A stretch of 64,000 bases of DNA from an uncultured bacterium (GTDB taxonomy: Bacteria > Cloacimonadota > Cloacimonadia > Cloacimonadales > Cloacimonadaceae), in contig CALLHY010000038.1 of the NCBI GenBank assembly GCA_938009275.1, positions 85,175 to 149,174 on the forward strand. The letters are read 5' to 3'. This document shows positions 1 through 8,836 of the stretch, piece after piece. The notes beneath the pieces were generated by a model. That model saw nothing but the letters and a program-made list of their open reading frames with translations, was not told where the DNA came from and did no database searches. Positions within the stretch are counted from its first letter, which is position 1. Each line of letters starts with the position of its first letter. Position numbers and translations under genes: made by a program.

Positions 1-846
1 ACTGTTATCCAATACACCGGGTCAATTAAATATAGCTTCACCGGTAATGATGCTGCTTTGAACGGACTTTACTGGATTAACCATGCTGGTTTGGGCTACA
101 TTCCTTTCGATGTTACGGTTAATGACGGTACCATTATTGAATGGATGAGCGATGCCAACGAAACCTTTGTAGAAATTAGTGACTTTGGAGCCAAAGGAAC
201 CCTTGAGATTACCCTGCATGAAGAAGATACTCTACCTGTAGAACTTTCCTCGTTCTCAGCAGTAATCAATGCCTATAACAAGGTTAACCTTCTGTGGGTT
301 ACCCAAACTGAGACCAATTTAACAGGCTACTATATCTATCGTTCGAATAATGCCGAATTAGCAACTGCTACTCAGATAAGTGCCCTGATCAACCCCACGA
401 ATACCTCCACTCAGCAGCAATACACCTATACTGATGGCAGCTTAACTGAAGATGGCATGTATTATTACTGGCTACAAGTTGCTGAAATGGATGGAAGCAG
501 TGCCTTCCATGGCCCCACCACCGTTACATTCAGCGGTCAGTCCGGCCCTGGCACTCCTGATATCCCATTGTTAACCGAGATCAGCAATATCTATCCCAAT
601 CCCTTCAATCCTTCCACAACCATCAGCTATAGCCTTGCTAAAACTGCTGATGTAAGCTTCACAATCTATAACTCACGTGGTCAGGTGGTTCGCTCATTTA
701 ATAAGGGTACCCAAACTGCCAATACATACAAGCTTAGCTGGAATGGTAGGGATAACTACGGCAGCGAATGCTCAACCGGCGTCTATTTCATAAAAATGAA
801 CGCAGGCAAAGACAGCTTTGTGCGCAAAGCCGTACTAATGAAGTAA
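1..846 (+). CDS. Secreted protein with FlgD-like/T9SS type A sorting domain (5' partial)
   Basis: The reading frame is open from base 1, so the true start lies upstream of the window. The visible part has a region around YWINHAGLGY that resembles part of the 1266-residue exoprotein at 49394-53194. An FN3-like segment follows (KVNLLWVTQTETNLTGYYIYRS). The end is a typical sorting domain with IYPNPFNPSTTISYSL, then VSFTIYNSRGQVVRSF, LSWNGRD and GVYFIKM. In FCB bacteria such C-termini direct export or surface anchoring. A strong terminator follows 33 bases after the stop. The N-terminal function cannot be seen. Confidence 0.85.
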   Translation, partial: TVIQYTGSIKYSFTGNDAALNGLYWINHAGLGYIPFDVTVNDGTIIEWMSDANETFVEISDFGAKGTLEITLHEEDTLPVELSSFSAVINAYNKVNLLWVTQTETNLTGYYIYRSNNAELATATQISALINPTNTSTQQQYTYTDGSLTEDGMYYYWLQVAEMDGSSAFHGPTTVTFSGQSGPGTPDIPLLTEISNIYPNPFNPSTTISYSLAKTADVSFTIYNSRGQVVRSFNKGTQTANTYKLSWNGRDNYGSECSTGVYFIKMNAGKDSFVRKAVLMK

Positions 847-878
847 TAACAAACCCCATATTCTCCCTGAATAGAGTA

Positions 879-910
879 AGACCCGGTTAACCATGCCGGG
901 TCTTTTTTTT
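879..910 (+). terminator. Rho-independent terminator
   Basis: AGACCCGG (879-886) pairs perfectly with CCGGGTCT (896-903) around a 9-base loop and is followed by a run of eight T. It ends the transcript of the partial exoprotein gene. Confidence 0.9.
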
Positions 911-1092
911 ATGAAACCACAGAGGTACAGAGGGTATAGAGGTAATCTAACAATGTGTATCATGTCGAATTTACTCTGTTTTTACATTATATCCTAACCA
1001 ATACTCCACATCCTATTATCCTCTTTACCCATAACTAAATCTACCAAAATTTACTATTGCTTAAGTTGTGGTAGCATCGCTGTGCCATCCCC

Positions 1093-1206
1093 CTTGCTTT
1101 CCGAATCCGTTCCGAAGTGGGGTTTAACGGGGCTTGAACGGGCAAAAGCCCGATGAACCCCCGATGAACTCCGGTTTGGCTCCCTTGCGGTTCGCAGGGA
1201 AGCAAG
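1093..1206. repeat. Large imperfect inverted repeat in intergenic region
   Basis: CTTGCTT (1093-1099) and AAGCAAG (1200-1206) bound a GC-richer block whose apex is CGGGC-AAAA-GCCCG (1139-1152). The intervening arms pair only partly (GTTCCGAAGTGGGGTT against AACCCCCGATGAACTCC). No coding potential is seen. The ends resemble the GCTTCC/GGAAGC ends of other intergenic palindromes in this window. Whether it is a repeat family member needs a genome search. Confidence 0.45.
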
Positions 1207-1225
1207 CCTTAGTATAAGATTTAGC

Positions 1226-1254
1226 TTGACTTATAGCTAGCAAAAAAAAAGAAT
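1226..1254 (+). promoter_or_regulatory. Candidate sigma-70 promoter for rimP leader
   Basis: TTGACT (1226-1231), a 17-base spacer and AAGAAT (1249-1254) are a fair fit to a housekeeping promoter. Transcription would begin near 1261, just before the folded leader. The -10 matches only 4 of 6 consensus positions. Confidence 0.4.
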
Positions 1255-1262
1255 GCTCTCAA

Positions 1263-1386
1263 GCGTAGATGCTGGTGAATTTGCCAGCGATAAATAGATG
1301 GTATCATTTGCCATCAAATCATATAGCTACATTAGATAGCTATTTTTTTTGATGTAAAGTGGCTCTGATTTATCGGAAATCTACGC
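1263..1386 (+). ncRNA. Candidate structured leader RNA of the rimP-nusA-infB operon
   Basis: Several nested pairings are visible. An outer helix joins GCGTAGAT (1263-1270) to ATCTACGC (1379-1386). Hairpin 1 is GCTGG/CCAGC (1271-1288). An inner helix joins GATAAAT (1289-1295) to ATTTATC (1368-1374). Hairpin 2 is GATGG/CCATC (1297-1315). Hairpin 3 is ATAGCTA/TAGCTAT (1323-1343), followed by eight T, as in a terminator. CATCAAA (1312-1318) can instead pair with TTTGATG (1348-1354), which would break hairpin 2. The layout suggests an attenuator or riboswitch-like leader, or a short sRNA. Leader RNAs upstream of rimP have been described in proteobacteria; relation to those is not established. Confidence 0.5.
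1323..1350 (+). terminator. Intrinsic terminator/attenuator within rimP leader
   Basis: A 7-bp perfect stem ATAGCTA/TAGCTAT with a 7-base loop runs straight into eight T. It lies 70 bases before the rimP start codon, so it could stop transcription before the operon or end a short RNA. Confidence 0.65.
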
Positions 1387-1420
1387 AAAAAGCAGTTTTA
1401 TAGAAAGATAGAGGATATAG

Positions 1421-1891
1421 ATGGAATACTACCGGGTTCAAATCGAAGAGATAGCCAAGAAGATATGCCAGGATATGCACTTAGCCATATATGATATCGA
1501 CGAAAAGATGTCTGGCAAGGGTCGAATTATCACTGTCTATCTCACCAAGATAGGTGGAGTTTTACTGGATGAATGCGCAGCTTTTAGCCGTGCTTTGGGC
1601 AACGAATTAGAAACCTTCGATCTTATCCCGGAGCGCTACTATCTTGAAGTGTCATCGCCTGGGATAGAGCGTCCTTTAAAGCTAAAGAGCCACTACGTTA
1701 GTGCTATCACCGAGAAAGTCGCCGTGCAATGGCATGATGGCGAAGAAAAGAAATCAACCCTGGGTACCCTAACCGAGGTTAATCAGGATAGCATAATGCT
1801 GGATGACCGCGGTGTTGCGGTAGAGATAGCCTTCAAGGCCATCACCCGTGCTAAAACAGTATTTTTAGATATTCCCAAGGGGAGAGATTAA
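1421..1891 (+). CDS. rimP: Ribosome maturation factor RimP
   Basis: RimP is needed for late maturation of the 30S ribosomal subunit in the cytoplasm. The 156-residue length is usual for the family. The family signature YYLEVSSPGIERPL lies at residues 73-86, between the N-terminal alpha/beta domain and the C-terminal SH3-like barrel. The ATG is preceded by a GAGG ribosome binding site 8-10 bases upstream. It is the first gene of the classic rimP-nusA-ylxR-ylxQ-infB-rbfA cluster; nusA starts one base after its stop. Expression may be controlled by the folded leader at 1263-1386. Confidence 0.95.
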   Translation: MEYYRVQIEEIAKKICQDMHLAIYDIDEKMSGKGRIITVYLTKIGGVLLDECAAFSRALGNELETFDLIPERYYLEVSSPGIERPLKLKSHYVSAITEKVAVQWHDGEEKKSTLGTLTEVNQDSIMLDDRGVAVEIAFKAITRAKTVFLDIPKGRD

Positions 1892-1892
1892 C

Positions 1893-3131
1893 ATGAGTGC
1901 TAACATTCTGGAAGCCTTAACCAAACTGGCTGCCATCAAGCAACTTAATCCTGCATTAATTCAAGACATAATTGTTGAAGCAGTTACTTCTACCCTCCAA
2001 AAGAAGCTTGATCCCGATGCCGATCTTCAGGTATATGTGGACGCGATAAGCGGGAACATAAAAGCGAAGTTCCGCTGCGTTGTAGTAGAAATGGAAGAAG
2101 GCTTGGGAGAGATGTCGCTTAGTGAGGCACGCAGCGAATATGATCCCAAGGCCGTGCTTGGTCAATTCATCGATAAAACCATGTCTCTGCATGAATTTGA
2201 ACCCAAGCTGGTCAAAACTGCCCAAAAGATAATTCAGGATAGAATCAGACGCTTGGAAGATGAAAAGATTCAAAACGACTTCAACAAACAGAAACATACT
2301 ATTGTGACTGGAAAGATCAAGGCTATTGACGAGAATAACGGTGGATACCGCGTTGATATAGGTTACACAGATGCTCTGCTGCCCCTGGATGAACAGATAG
2401 AGAACGAGTTCTATCGCGTTGGTGATAACATTAAGGCCTATATTGTAAATATCAGAGCCGGTTCAGGGGGAGTAACAATGGTACTCTCACGAACCAATCC
2501 CGAGTTTGTTAAAAAGCTGTTTGAAGCCGAGATACCAGAGATTTTCAATGAAAGCCTGAAGATTCGCAAGATTGTTCGTGAACCGGGCATTCGCACCAAG
2601 GTGGAACTGGAAGCCAATGACCCCAAGATCGATCCCATTGTTGCCTGCGTTGGCCCCAAAGGTACGCGTATAGACTCCATCCGTCGTGAACTGCATGGTG
2701 AACAGATAGATATAGTTGTGCATAGTGAAGACATCGAAAAGATGATAGAACATGCCCTGGGTGTGGAAGGTGTAAAGCGCGTCATTATCGAGCGTAACCG
2801 CGCAGCCAGTGTAATTGTGGAAGAAGCCGACAAGGTTATGGCTATTGGTAAGCAAGGTAAAAACGTTAAACTTGCCGCCAAGCTAACCGGCATGAAAATC
2901 GACATCTACACCGTAGCTGAGTTTGAAGAGAAACAAGCCAAAGAACGCCGCACGATTAGCCATGTTACTGAACTCGATGGTGTTACCCCTAAGATTGCCG
3001 AATCACTTCGTAATGCAGGTTATACCAGTGTTCAGGATATATTCATGGCTTCTGTGGACGAGCTTTGTAACCTCGACGGCCTTGGACAAAAGACCGCAGA
3101 ACGCCTCAAAGAGGCTGCGAAGTATTTCTAA
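1893..3131 (+). CDS. nusA: Transcription termination/antitermination factor NusA
   Basis: NusA binds RNA polymerase and modulates pausing, termination and antitermination. The 412-residue protein has the N-terminal polymerase-binding domain (about 1-125), an S1 domain (about 135-200, VTGKIKAI...RVDIGYTDALLP), and two KH domains with GPKG and GKQG loops (about 225-345). A helix-hairpin-helix-like C-terminus (about 358-412, LCNLDGLGQKTAERLKEA) closes it. A strong AAGGGGAGAG site precedes the ATG. The stop codon overlaps the next ATG by one base (TAATG), which implies translational coupling to rnpM. Confidence 0.96.
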   Translation: MSANILEALTKLAAIKQLNPALIQDIIVEAVTSTLQKKLDPDADLQVYVDAISGNIKAKFRCVVVEMEEGLGEMSLSEARSEYDPKAVLGQFIDKTMSLHEFEPKLVKTAQKIIQDRIRRLEDEKIQNDFNKQKHTIVTGKIKAIDENNGGYRVDIGYTDALLPLDEQIENEFYRVGDNIKAYIVNIRAGSGGVTMVLSRTNPEFVKKLFEAEIPEIFNESLKIRKIVREPGIRTKVELEANDPKIDPIVACVGPKGTRIDSIRRELHGEQIDIVVHSEDIEKMIEHALGVEGVKRVIIERNRAASVIVEEADKVMAIGKQGKNVKLAAKLTGMKIDIYTVAEFEEKQAKERRTISHVTELDGVTPKIAESLRNAGYTSVQDIFMASVDELCNLDGLGQKTAERLKEAAKYF

Positions 3132-3370
3132 TGCCAAATAGAAGCAGCCATGCCGGACATAGCCCCATTCGAACCTGTGTGGTGTGCAAAAAAAAGGTTG
3201 ACCAGAAATGGCTGTTGAATTTTCATATCATGACCGAAGGAATTGTGTTTGATTTGCACCGGGTGCTGCCCGTACGCAAGTATTACCTTTGTCCCTCGCA
3301 AGACTGCTTTGCCGGCTTGGAAGCATGGCGAAAGCGTTATCACAAAAGGCTTGCTAGGCGAAAAGTATGA
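3131..3370 (+). CDS. YlxR/DUF448 family protein (RnpM-like RNA-binding protein)
   Basis: A 79-residue basic protein with the YlxR pattern: RTCVVCKKK near residues 14-22 and KYYLCPSQDCF near 50-60, giving two cysteine pairs. The family sits between nusA and infB in many bacteria, and in Bacillus and clostridia a member (RnpM) binds RNase P RNA. The usual glycine-rich GRGAYLC stretch is altered here to VLPVRKYYLC. It overlaps nusA by one base and the next gene by four (ATGA). Function in this organism is inferred from family and position only. Confidence 0.85.
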   Translation: MPNRSSHAGHSPIRTCVVCKKKVDQKWLLNFHIMTEGIVFDLHRVLPVRKYYLCPSQDCFAGLEAWRKRYHKRLARRKV

Positions 3371-3681
3371 ATAACAAGATTCTTAACTTAATGCAGTTTT
3401 CGCGCAAAGCAGGTAAGATGGTCTCAGGTCTTGATGCCTGCTTACGAGGAATAAATCATCATATCCTTAGGCTGGTGATAGTGGCGGAAGATACATCCGC
3501 ACGCACACAGAACAGCCTGATTAGAGCTAATAACAGTAATCCGAGCCCTGTAAAGATTATCGTTACAGGGACTCAACAAGAGATTAGCTATGCCCTTGGC
3601 TTACCGGTTACCGGAGTCTTTGGCATTAGCGACAAGAACTTTGCCGCCAAAATACTGGAATATTGGAAGGCGGAAGCATAG
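3367..3681 (+). CDS. L7Ae-family K-turn RNA-binding protein (YlxQ-like)
   Basis: A 104-residue protein with the L7Ae/L30e fold pattern: KILNLMQFSRKAGKMVSGLDACLRGI at the start, LRLVIVAEDTSARTQNSL in the middle and GLPVTGVFGISDKNFAAKIL near the end. Members bind kink-turn RNA or are ribosome-associated. It lies in the conserved slot between ylxR and infB. The start overlaps the previous stop (ATGA), and the stop overlaps the candidate GTG start of infB by one base. Confidence 0.85.
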   Translation: MNNKILNLMQFSRKAGKMVSGLDACLRGINHHILRLVIVAEDTSARTQNSLIRANNSNPSPVKIIVTGTQQEISYALGLPVTGVFGISDKNFAAKILEYWKAEA

Positions 3682-6368
3682 TGGAGGAAGCTTTGCAGAT
3701 ACGTGTTCACGAACTTGCCAAAGAGCTCAAGATAAGCACCCTGGCGCTTAAGAAGCACCTTGCCGATCTGGGTGTAAATATTAAAAGCCATATGAGCTTC
3801 ATTGAAGCCGATGTTGCGGATAAAATCCGCATGAAATACAATGAACAGATAGATGCAGAAAAGCGTGCAGAACGGGATCGTAAACGTCTTATCGAAATGC
3901 GCCAGGCCGCCAAAACCAAGCCTGAACCCGTATCGCCCTTCGCAGATGTAGTAGCTGAGCCTTCTCCAGAAGTTTCTGAAGTGGTAGAGCCTGAAATACA
4001 TGAACCAGAAGTAAGGGAACACAAAACCACTGCCAAAGAAGACAATGTGCACAAACCCAAATCCGTAGAATCAGATGAGATCGTTAGCCCTATAGCCGAG
4101 GTTACACCCCCTCAGCCAGAAGCTCCCAAACATGAAGTTTTACCCCGTAGAACTCCCTACCAACAGGCTACTCCTCCCTCTCGTTCTACTCAGCAACAGC
4201 CTGCTCCAGTTACTAGAACTCCATATCAACAGGCTACTCCTACAAGACAAGGGCAAAATCAACAGCGTACTGGTTACCAGTCAAAACCTAATGATAACCG
4301 TCGCCCTCAGCAGGATTATAGTAAGCGACCGGAGCGCCCATCATCGGCAAAGCCAGCCCTTCCCCCTGTTACCGATATTAAAAAGCCAGTAGAACAGAAG
4401 CAATTCGGCAAGGTAAAAGTAACTCATGAAGAGCTCGGCGACAAGAGTAAACACAAGAAAGCAATTATTACCAGTACCAAAAAGGTTAAGCAGAAAGCTG
4501 CCGAACCTGTTGAAATTGACGAAGCCGCAATCTCACGCAATATAAAGAAGACCCTTCAAAAAACCTCAAAGCGCAAAAAGTACCACAGAGAAGCTCAGAG
4601 CGTAATAGATCGAGGTTCTGAGATTGTGATCCGTGAGTACACTTCAGTTAGTGAACTGGCAAAAATCATGAATGTTTCTGCCTCAGAGATAATCTCCAAG
4701 TTCTTTATGATGGGGCAGTTGGTAACCATGAACCAGCGTTTGGACAAAGACTCGCTGGAGATGATTTGCGATGAGTTCAAGGTTGAATTCCGCTTTGAAG
4801 ATGAATATGGCGTAGACATTCTGGACAAGGAACGCGAACTCTTCGGAGACGTTGAAGATGAACCTCGTCCTCCCGTTGTCACCATCATGGGACACGTAGA
4901 TCATGGTAAAACCTCCATTCTGGATTATATTCGCAACGCAAATATAGTTGCAGGCGAATCAGGCGGCATCACTCAACACATCGGTGCGTACCAAATAGAA
5001 CTTAATAAACACAAGATTACCTTCCTCGACACCCCTGGCCACGAAGCCTTTACAGCAATGCGTGCCAGAGGTGCGAATGTTACAGATATAGCTGTAATTG
5101 TCGTTGCGGCAACAGAAGGCGTGAAACCTCAAACCAAAGAAGCCATAGATCATGCTCGCGCAGCAGGTGTGTCGCTTATAATAGCCATAAACAAGATTGA
5201 TCTTCCCGAGTCTAATGTCGATCGCACCATAGCTCAGTTATTGGAGCTTGGTGTATATCTCGAGCAATATGGTGGCGATGTTCCATGGTGCAAAACATCA
5301 GTAGTTACCGGAGAGGGCATCCTGAACTTAATTGAAGTTATCTTGCTTACTGCCGAGATGTTAGAGCTTAAAGCAAAGCGTGAAGTCCCCGGAGCTGCTA
5401 TTGTGATAGAGTCTCAAAAAGACCCGCGCATGGGTGCAGCGGCCACCGTCCTGGTCAAAGAAGGAACTCTCAACCGGGGTGATATAGTTGTGTGTGGTGC
5501 TGTTCACGGTCGTATCAGGAAAATGGAGAACGAACGAGGGACAGAAATCAAAACACTCCATCCATCCGATGTGGCACGTGTTTATGGGCTTTCCGATGCC
5601 CCCAAGGCTGGAGATATGTTAAATCAAGTAGATAGCGAACGAACCGCTCGAAGCATCAGCACCGAACGCCAGCAGATTCGCCTCGAACGAGAAAAGTATC
5701 AGAACAAGTCCTCGCTCCAAAACATCTTTGCCCGTATAAAGGAAGATCAAATCAGCGCGCTCAATGTTATCTTGAAAACAGATACTGACGGCTCCGCCGA
5801 GGCTATTGCCGATTCCTTCCAAAAGATTTCCAACAGCGAAGTAAGCGTTAATATCATCCACAAAAGCGTTGGCGGTATCAACGAAGCTGACGTCTCACTG
5901 GCCTCTGCATCAGATGCCATCATCATCGGTTTCCACGTTCGCGCCAGCCAGTTAGCCAGAAAGTTAGCAGAGGATGAAGGCGTAGAAATCAAGCTATATC
6001 AAGTTATCTACGATGCTATCGACGACATCCGCAGTGCCTTGGAAGGTATGTTGAAGCCGGAGTTCGAAGAAACTGTTATTGGCTCAGCAACGGTAAAACA
6101 AGTTTTCAAAATTAAAAAACTCGGCACCATTGCCGGTTGCCAGGTCGATCGCGGTATTATCCAGTCCAAGTGCAAAGTAAGGCTTTATAGAAACGATGTA
6201 ATGATTGCCGAGGACAGCCTCTCTTCACTAAAACACTATTCTGACGATGTTAAAGAAGTACGTGCAGGAACCGATTGTGGTCTTTCCCTTGCCACGTTCT
6301 CAGACATCAAGGAAGGTGATGTTATTGAAGCTTTCACCACCCAGCAGGTTGCAAAGAAGCTACAATGA
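3681..6368 (+). CDS. infB: Translation initiation factor IF-2
   Basis: IF-2 is the GTPase that brings initiator tRNA to the 30S subunit. The N-terminus has the IF2_N motif [21 protein letters not shown], followed by a long Pro/Gln/Lys-rich linker with repeats of [10 protein letters not shown] second IF2_N-like domain ([21 protein letters not shown]) precedes the G domain near residue 400, with [17 protein letters not shown] and NKID. Domains II-IV reach the C-terminus. I chose GTG 3681 because it overlaps the ylxQ stop and follows GGAAGGCGGA. TTG 3693, with GGAGG five bases upstream, is an equally good start; TTG 3663 is less likely. It overlaps rbfA by four bases. Confidence 0.95.
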   Translation: MEEALQIRVHELAKELKISTLALKKHLADLGVNIKSHMSFIEADVADKIRMKYNEQIDAEKRAERDRKRLIEMRQAAKTKPEPVSPFADVVAEPSPEVSEVVEPEIHEPEVREHKTTAKEDNVHKPKSVESDEIVSPIAEVTPPQPEAPKHEVLPRRTPYQQATPPSRSTQQQPAPVTRTPYQQATPTRQGQNQQRTGYQSKPNDNRRPQQDYSKRPERPSSAKPALPPVTDIKKPVEQKQFGKVKVTHEELGDKSKHKKAIITSTKKVKQKAAEPVEIDEAAISRNIKKTLQKTSKRKKYHREAQSVIDRGSEIVIREYTSVSELAKIMNVSASEIISKFFMMGQLVTMNQRLDKDSLEMICDEFKVEFRFEDEYGVDILDKERELFGDVEDEPRPPVVTIMGHVDHGKTSILDYIRNANIVAGESGGITQHIGAYQIELNKHKITFLDTPGHEAFTAMRARGANVTDIAVIVVAATEGVKPQTKEAIDHARAAGVSLIIAINKIDLPESNVDRTIAQLLELGVYLEQYGGDVPWCKTSVVTGEGILNLIEVILLTAEMLELKAKREVPGAAIVIESQKDPRMGAAATVLVKEGTLNRGDIVVCGAVHGRIRKMENERGTEIKTLHPSDVARVYGLSDAPKAGDMLNQVDSERTARSISTERQQIRLEREKYQNKSSLQNIFARIKEDQISALNVILKTDTDGSAEAIADSFQKISNSEVSVNIIHKSVGGINEADVSLASASDAIIIGFHVRASQLARKLAEDEGVEIKLYQVIYDAIDDIRSALEGMLKPEFEETVIGSATVKQVFKIKKLGTIAGCQVDRGIIQSKCKVRLYRNDVMIAEDSLSSLKHYSDDVKEVRAGTDCGLSLATFSDIKEGDVIEAFTTQQVAKKLQ

Positions 6369-6838
6369 AGTCCTTTCGTATTCCCAGACTCCAGGAAGAG
6401 CTTAAGAAGCTGCTAAACATCGCGCTAACCCAGAAAATCAACGATCCTAACTTAGATTGGGTGCAGGTTACTGATGTTGTCATTTCCAAAGACCTTCATT
6501 ATGCCAAAGTATACTTTTCTCATTATAACAATCCCACGGGGCACGATAAGATAAAGGAATGCCTTATCAAGTCCTCAGGGTTCTTAAAAAAACAAATTGC
6601 AGGAGCAAAACTTATGAGAACCATTCCGGAATTATCCTTCTTCTACGACGATACCGAAGACAAAGCCGAGAAGATGGATTCTCTACTCGCCTCCATAAAA
6701 GATGACTACGATGATGATGCCGACTACGATCCGGACATTGATATCGATGACTATCTGGATGATGACGACTACTTCGATTTCGATGAAGACGAAGATGATT
6801 ATGATGATTTCGAGGATGATGAGGACGAGGACGAATAG
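6365..6838 (+). CDS. rbfA: 30S ribosome-binding factor RbfA with acidic tail
   Basis: RbfA binds helix 1 of 16S rRNA during 30S maturation and cold adaptation. Residues 1-110 fit the family (RIPRLQEELKKLLNIAL, DVVISKDLHYAKVYFS, RTIPELSFFYDDTEDKAEKMDSLL). The last 45 residues are almost pure Asp/Glu/Tyr (32 acidic residues), making the 157-residue protein longer than a typical RbfA of about 120. The tail is encoded by GAT/GAC/GAA/GAG-rich DNA that may have expanded by slippage. The start overlaps the infB stop (ATGA), and a terminator follows 44 bases after the stop. Confidence 0.93.
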   Translation: MKSFRIPRLQEELKKLLNIALTQKINDPNLDWVQVTDVVISKDLHYAKVYFSHYNNPTGHDKIKECLIKSSGFLKKQIAGAKLMRTIPELSFFYDDTEDKAEKMDSLLASIKDDYDDDADYDPDIDIDDYLDDDDYFDFDEDEDDYDDFEDDEDEDE

Positions 6839-6882
6839 TCGTTCCTTATCTCAAAAGCACTTCTGTGCGCTATAACTTAATT

Positions 6883-6906
6883 AAACGCCCTCAGTGGCGT
6901 TTTTTT
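6883..6906 (+). terminator. Rho-independent terminator after rbfA
   Basis: AAACGCC (6883-6889) pairs with GGCGTTT (6896-6902) over a 6-base loop, followed by a T run to 6906. It separates the rimP-rbfA group from nrnA, which starts 27 bases later. Confidence 0.85.
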
Positions 6907-6933
6907 AATCATTATAAGTAAGGATTAGATAAA

Positions 6934-7944
6934 GTGTTAAGTCTCACTGATAACATTATCGAGCTTATCAAATCTGCCCAAAGCATAGTTATAACCACTC
7001 ACGTCAATCCCGATGGAGATGGCTTTTGTGCCGCTCTGGCTCTTCAGCGAATCCTATCAGTCTGGCATAAGGATAGCATTATCCTTACCGACAACGACGA
7101 TCTTTCCCGCTATGCCTTCCTTATGGATGCTAGTAACATGGCAGTGTTTAATAAGGACGCTATGCCCGCGCCAGATGCAGACCTGTTATTTGTTTTAGAC
7201 TGCAATAGTTACGACCGTCTAGGTGATCGCAGTGTCTTAGTAGATAGTGCCAGGCACACTGTTCTGCTGGATCACCATGTGGTCGAGCACAGTCCCATAA
7301 CTGCTGAATATAGTATCATCGATCCGGCCTACGTCTCGGTAGGGGCCATCATATTCGAGCTTTTCCGCGAATGCATCCTCTCCCAAAACCAGGATGATCA
7401 GCTTTATGTCGGAAACTGCCTTTACACAACTATCCTGAACGACACAAATAACTACGCCAATGCCAATACCAATGCTGCCGTGTTCACTTTTGCTGCCGAT
7501 CTCTGCGCTCTTGGCATCAAGCCTCATGTGCTTTACAAAGAATACTTTCTTAATCACTCTGCCGAGGAAATGCGTTATGTTGGCGAAACTCTTTCCACCA
7601 TTGAGCTTCACTTTGGACGTAAGCTCTTAACTATGCATTCCACACTGGAAATGATGAACCGTAATAACTTAAATGCCGACAGCATAATGAATATCACTCG
7701 CTGGGTGCAAGGAGTCCAGGGGCTGGATGCCATAGCATACCTGCGCGAAGACGCACCGGGTAAATACGTTCTCAGCCTTCGCTCGGTAAAACTTAACGTT
7801 AATGAAATTGCCGTTCGATATGGAGGTGGGGGACACCGTCAAGCTTCTGGAGCAACGGTACATGGTACTTTCAGCGAAGTAATGTCCATGCTTCTACGCG
7901 ATTTCCAGGAAGCTATCGAAAACTACGAGCGCAGCCTTGGCTAA
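6934..7944 (+). CDS. nrnA: DHH-family phosphoesterase, NrnA-like oligoribonuclease/pAp phosphatase
   Basis: The protein carries the DHH motifs: HVNPDGDGFCAALAL near residues 23-37, VLDCN near 88-92, LDHHV near 112-116, and the DHHA1 motif GGGHRQASGA near 296-305. Family members degrade short oligoribonucleotides or dephosphorylate pAp using two metal ions. Genes of this type often follow rbfA and precede truB, as here. The start is GTG with TAAGGAT upstream. The stop overlaps the next gene by eight bases. Confidence 0.88.
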   Translation: MLSLTDNIIELIKSAQSIVITTHVNPDGDGFCAALALQRILSVWHKDSIILTDNDDLSRYAFLMDASNMAVFNKDAMPAPDADLLFVLDCNSYDRLGDRSVLVDSARHTVLLDHHVVEHSPITAEYSIIDPAYVSVGAIIFELFRECILSQNQDDQLYVGNCLYTTILNDTNNYANANTNAAVFTFAADLCALGIKPHVLYKEYFLNHSAEEMRYVGETLSTIELHFGRKLLTMHSTLEMMNRNNLNADSIMNITRWVQGVQGLDAIAYLREDAPGKYVLSLRSVKLNVNEIAVRYGGGGHRQASGATVHGTFSEVMSMLLRDFQEAIENYERSLG

Positions 7945-8836
7945 CATCTCCGGCTTCATTGCTATCAACAAACCCAAAGATATCTCTTCCTTCGATGTAA
8001 TTCGCAGGCTTAGAAAGATAACCTCCATCCGCAAAATTGGGCATAGCGGTACCTTAGACCCCTTTGCTACTGGTTTGCTTATATGCTGTATTGGCTCCTA
8101 TACCCGGCTTGCAAAGTTTATCGAAGCAGATTCAAAAACCTATGTAGCAACCATCAAGCTCGGCCAGCAAAGCGAAACAGGTGATACTGAAGGCAACATC
8201 ATAGCCGAAGCTCCGCTTCCCAGCAACCACGTAGATTTTACCGCACTTGCCCAAAAGGCGATTCAGCTTGCCGAACTTCCTGTTCCTGCCTATTCAGCAG
8301 TGAAGATAAACGGTACGCGTGCCTACACCTTAGCTCGTTCAGGCGTGGAACTTGACATGCCCATGCGCTCCACCACCATCTCAGATTTCTCTTTCATTCC
8401 CAATCCAGACGCCTCTTACATCAGCTCCGAAGGCCTTCTGTCTTATCGCTGCACCGTCTCCAAGGGTACATATATCCGCAGTCTTAGCGAGTGGATTGCG
8501 AGAGAATTGAATACTCTGGGTCACACAGTGGCACTCGAAAGGGTAGCTGTTGGTAATGTCACTTTAGCCTCAGCCATAAATCTTGCCGATCTCACTCCCG
8601 ATATTTGGCAAAACCATCTTATCTCCCCCCAGATTCCCCTTCACAAGCTCCCCCCTTGCTACCTTGATTATGTCATGGTAAAGCTCATCGAAACCGGTAG
8701 AGACATACCAATACCTCCTGATTTGACAGAAGAAGCAGGTTTCTGCGCCTTGTACAATCAAATTGGGCAGTTATTTGCTATTGGATCCTGTATCAGTGAC
8801 CACATCCACCCGGTTATTGTATTGAATCATGATTAG
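7937..8836 (+). CDS. truB: tRNA pseudouridine(55) synthase TruB
   Basis: TruB makes pseudouridine 55 in the T loop of tRNAs. The 299-residue protein has GFIAINKPKDISSFDVIRRL at the start and the catalytic motif GHSGTLDPFATG with Asp41. YSAVKINGTRAYTLARSG and SKGTYIRSLSEWIARELNTLG also fit the family. The start codon is TTG at 7937, because upstream residues are absent from the family and the motif begins at residue 6. It overlaps nrnA by eight and ribF by eight bases, so the genes are probably translationally coupled. Confidence 0.94.
   Translation: MANISGFIAINKPKDISSFDVIRRLRKITSIRKIGHSGTLDPFATGLLICCIGSYTRLAKFIEADSKTYVATIKLGQQSETGDTEGNIIAEAPLPSNHVDFTALAQKAIQLAELPVPAYSAVKINGTRAYTLARSGVELDMPMRSTTISDFSFIPNPDASYISSEGLLSYRCTVSKGTYIRSLSEWIARELNTLGHTVALERVAVGNVTLASAINLADLTPDIWQNHLISPQIPLHKLPPCYLDYVMVKLIETGRDIPIPPDLTEEAGFCALYNQIGQLFAIGSCISDHIHPVIVLNHD

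Noticed and set aside
2438..2905. Antisense open frame within nusA
   Set aside because: No ribosome binding site, no recognisable family, and full overlap with a conserved gene.
3663..3680. Upstream TTG start for infB
   Set aside because: It lies inside ylxQ, has no ribosome binding site, and adds residues not typical of IF-2. GTG 3681 or TTG 3693 fit better.
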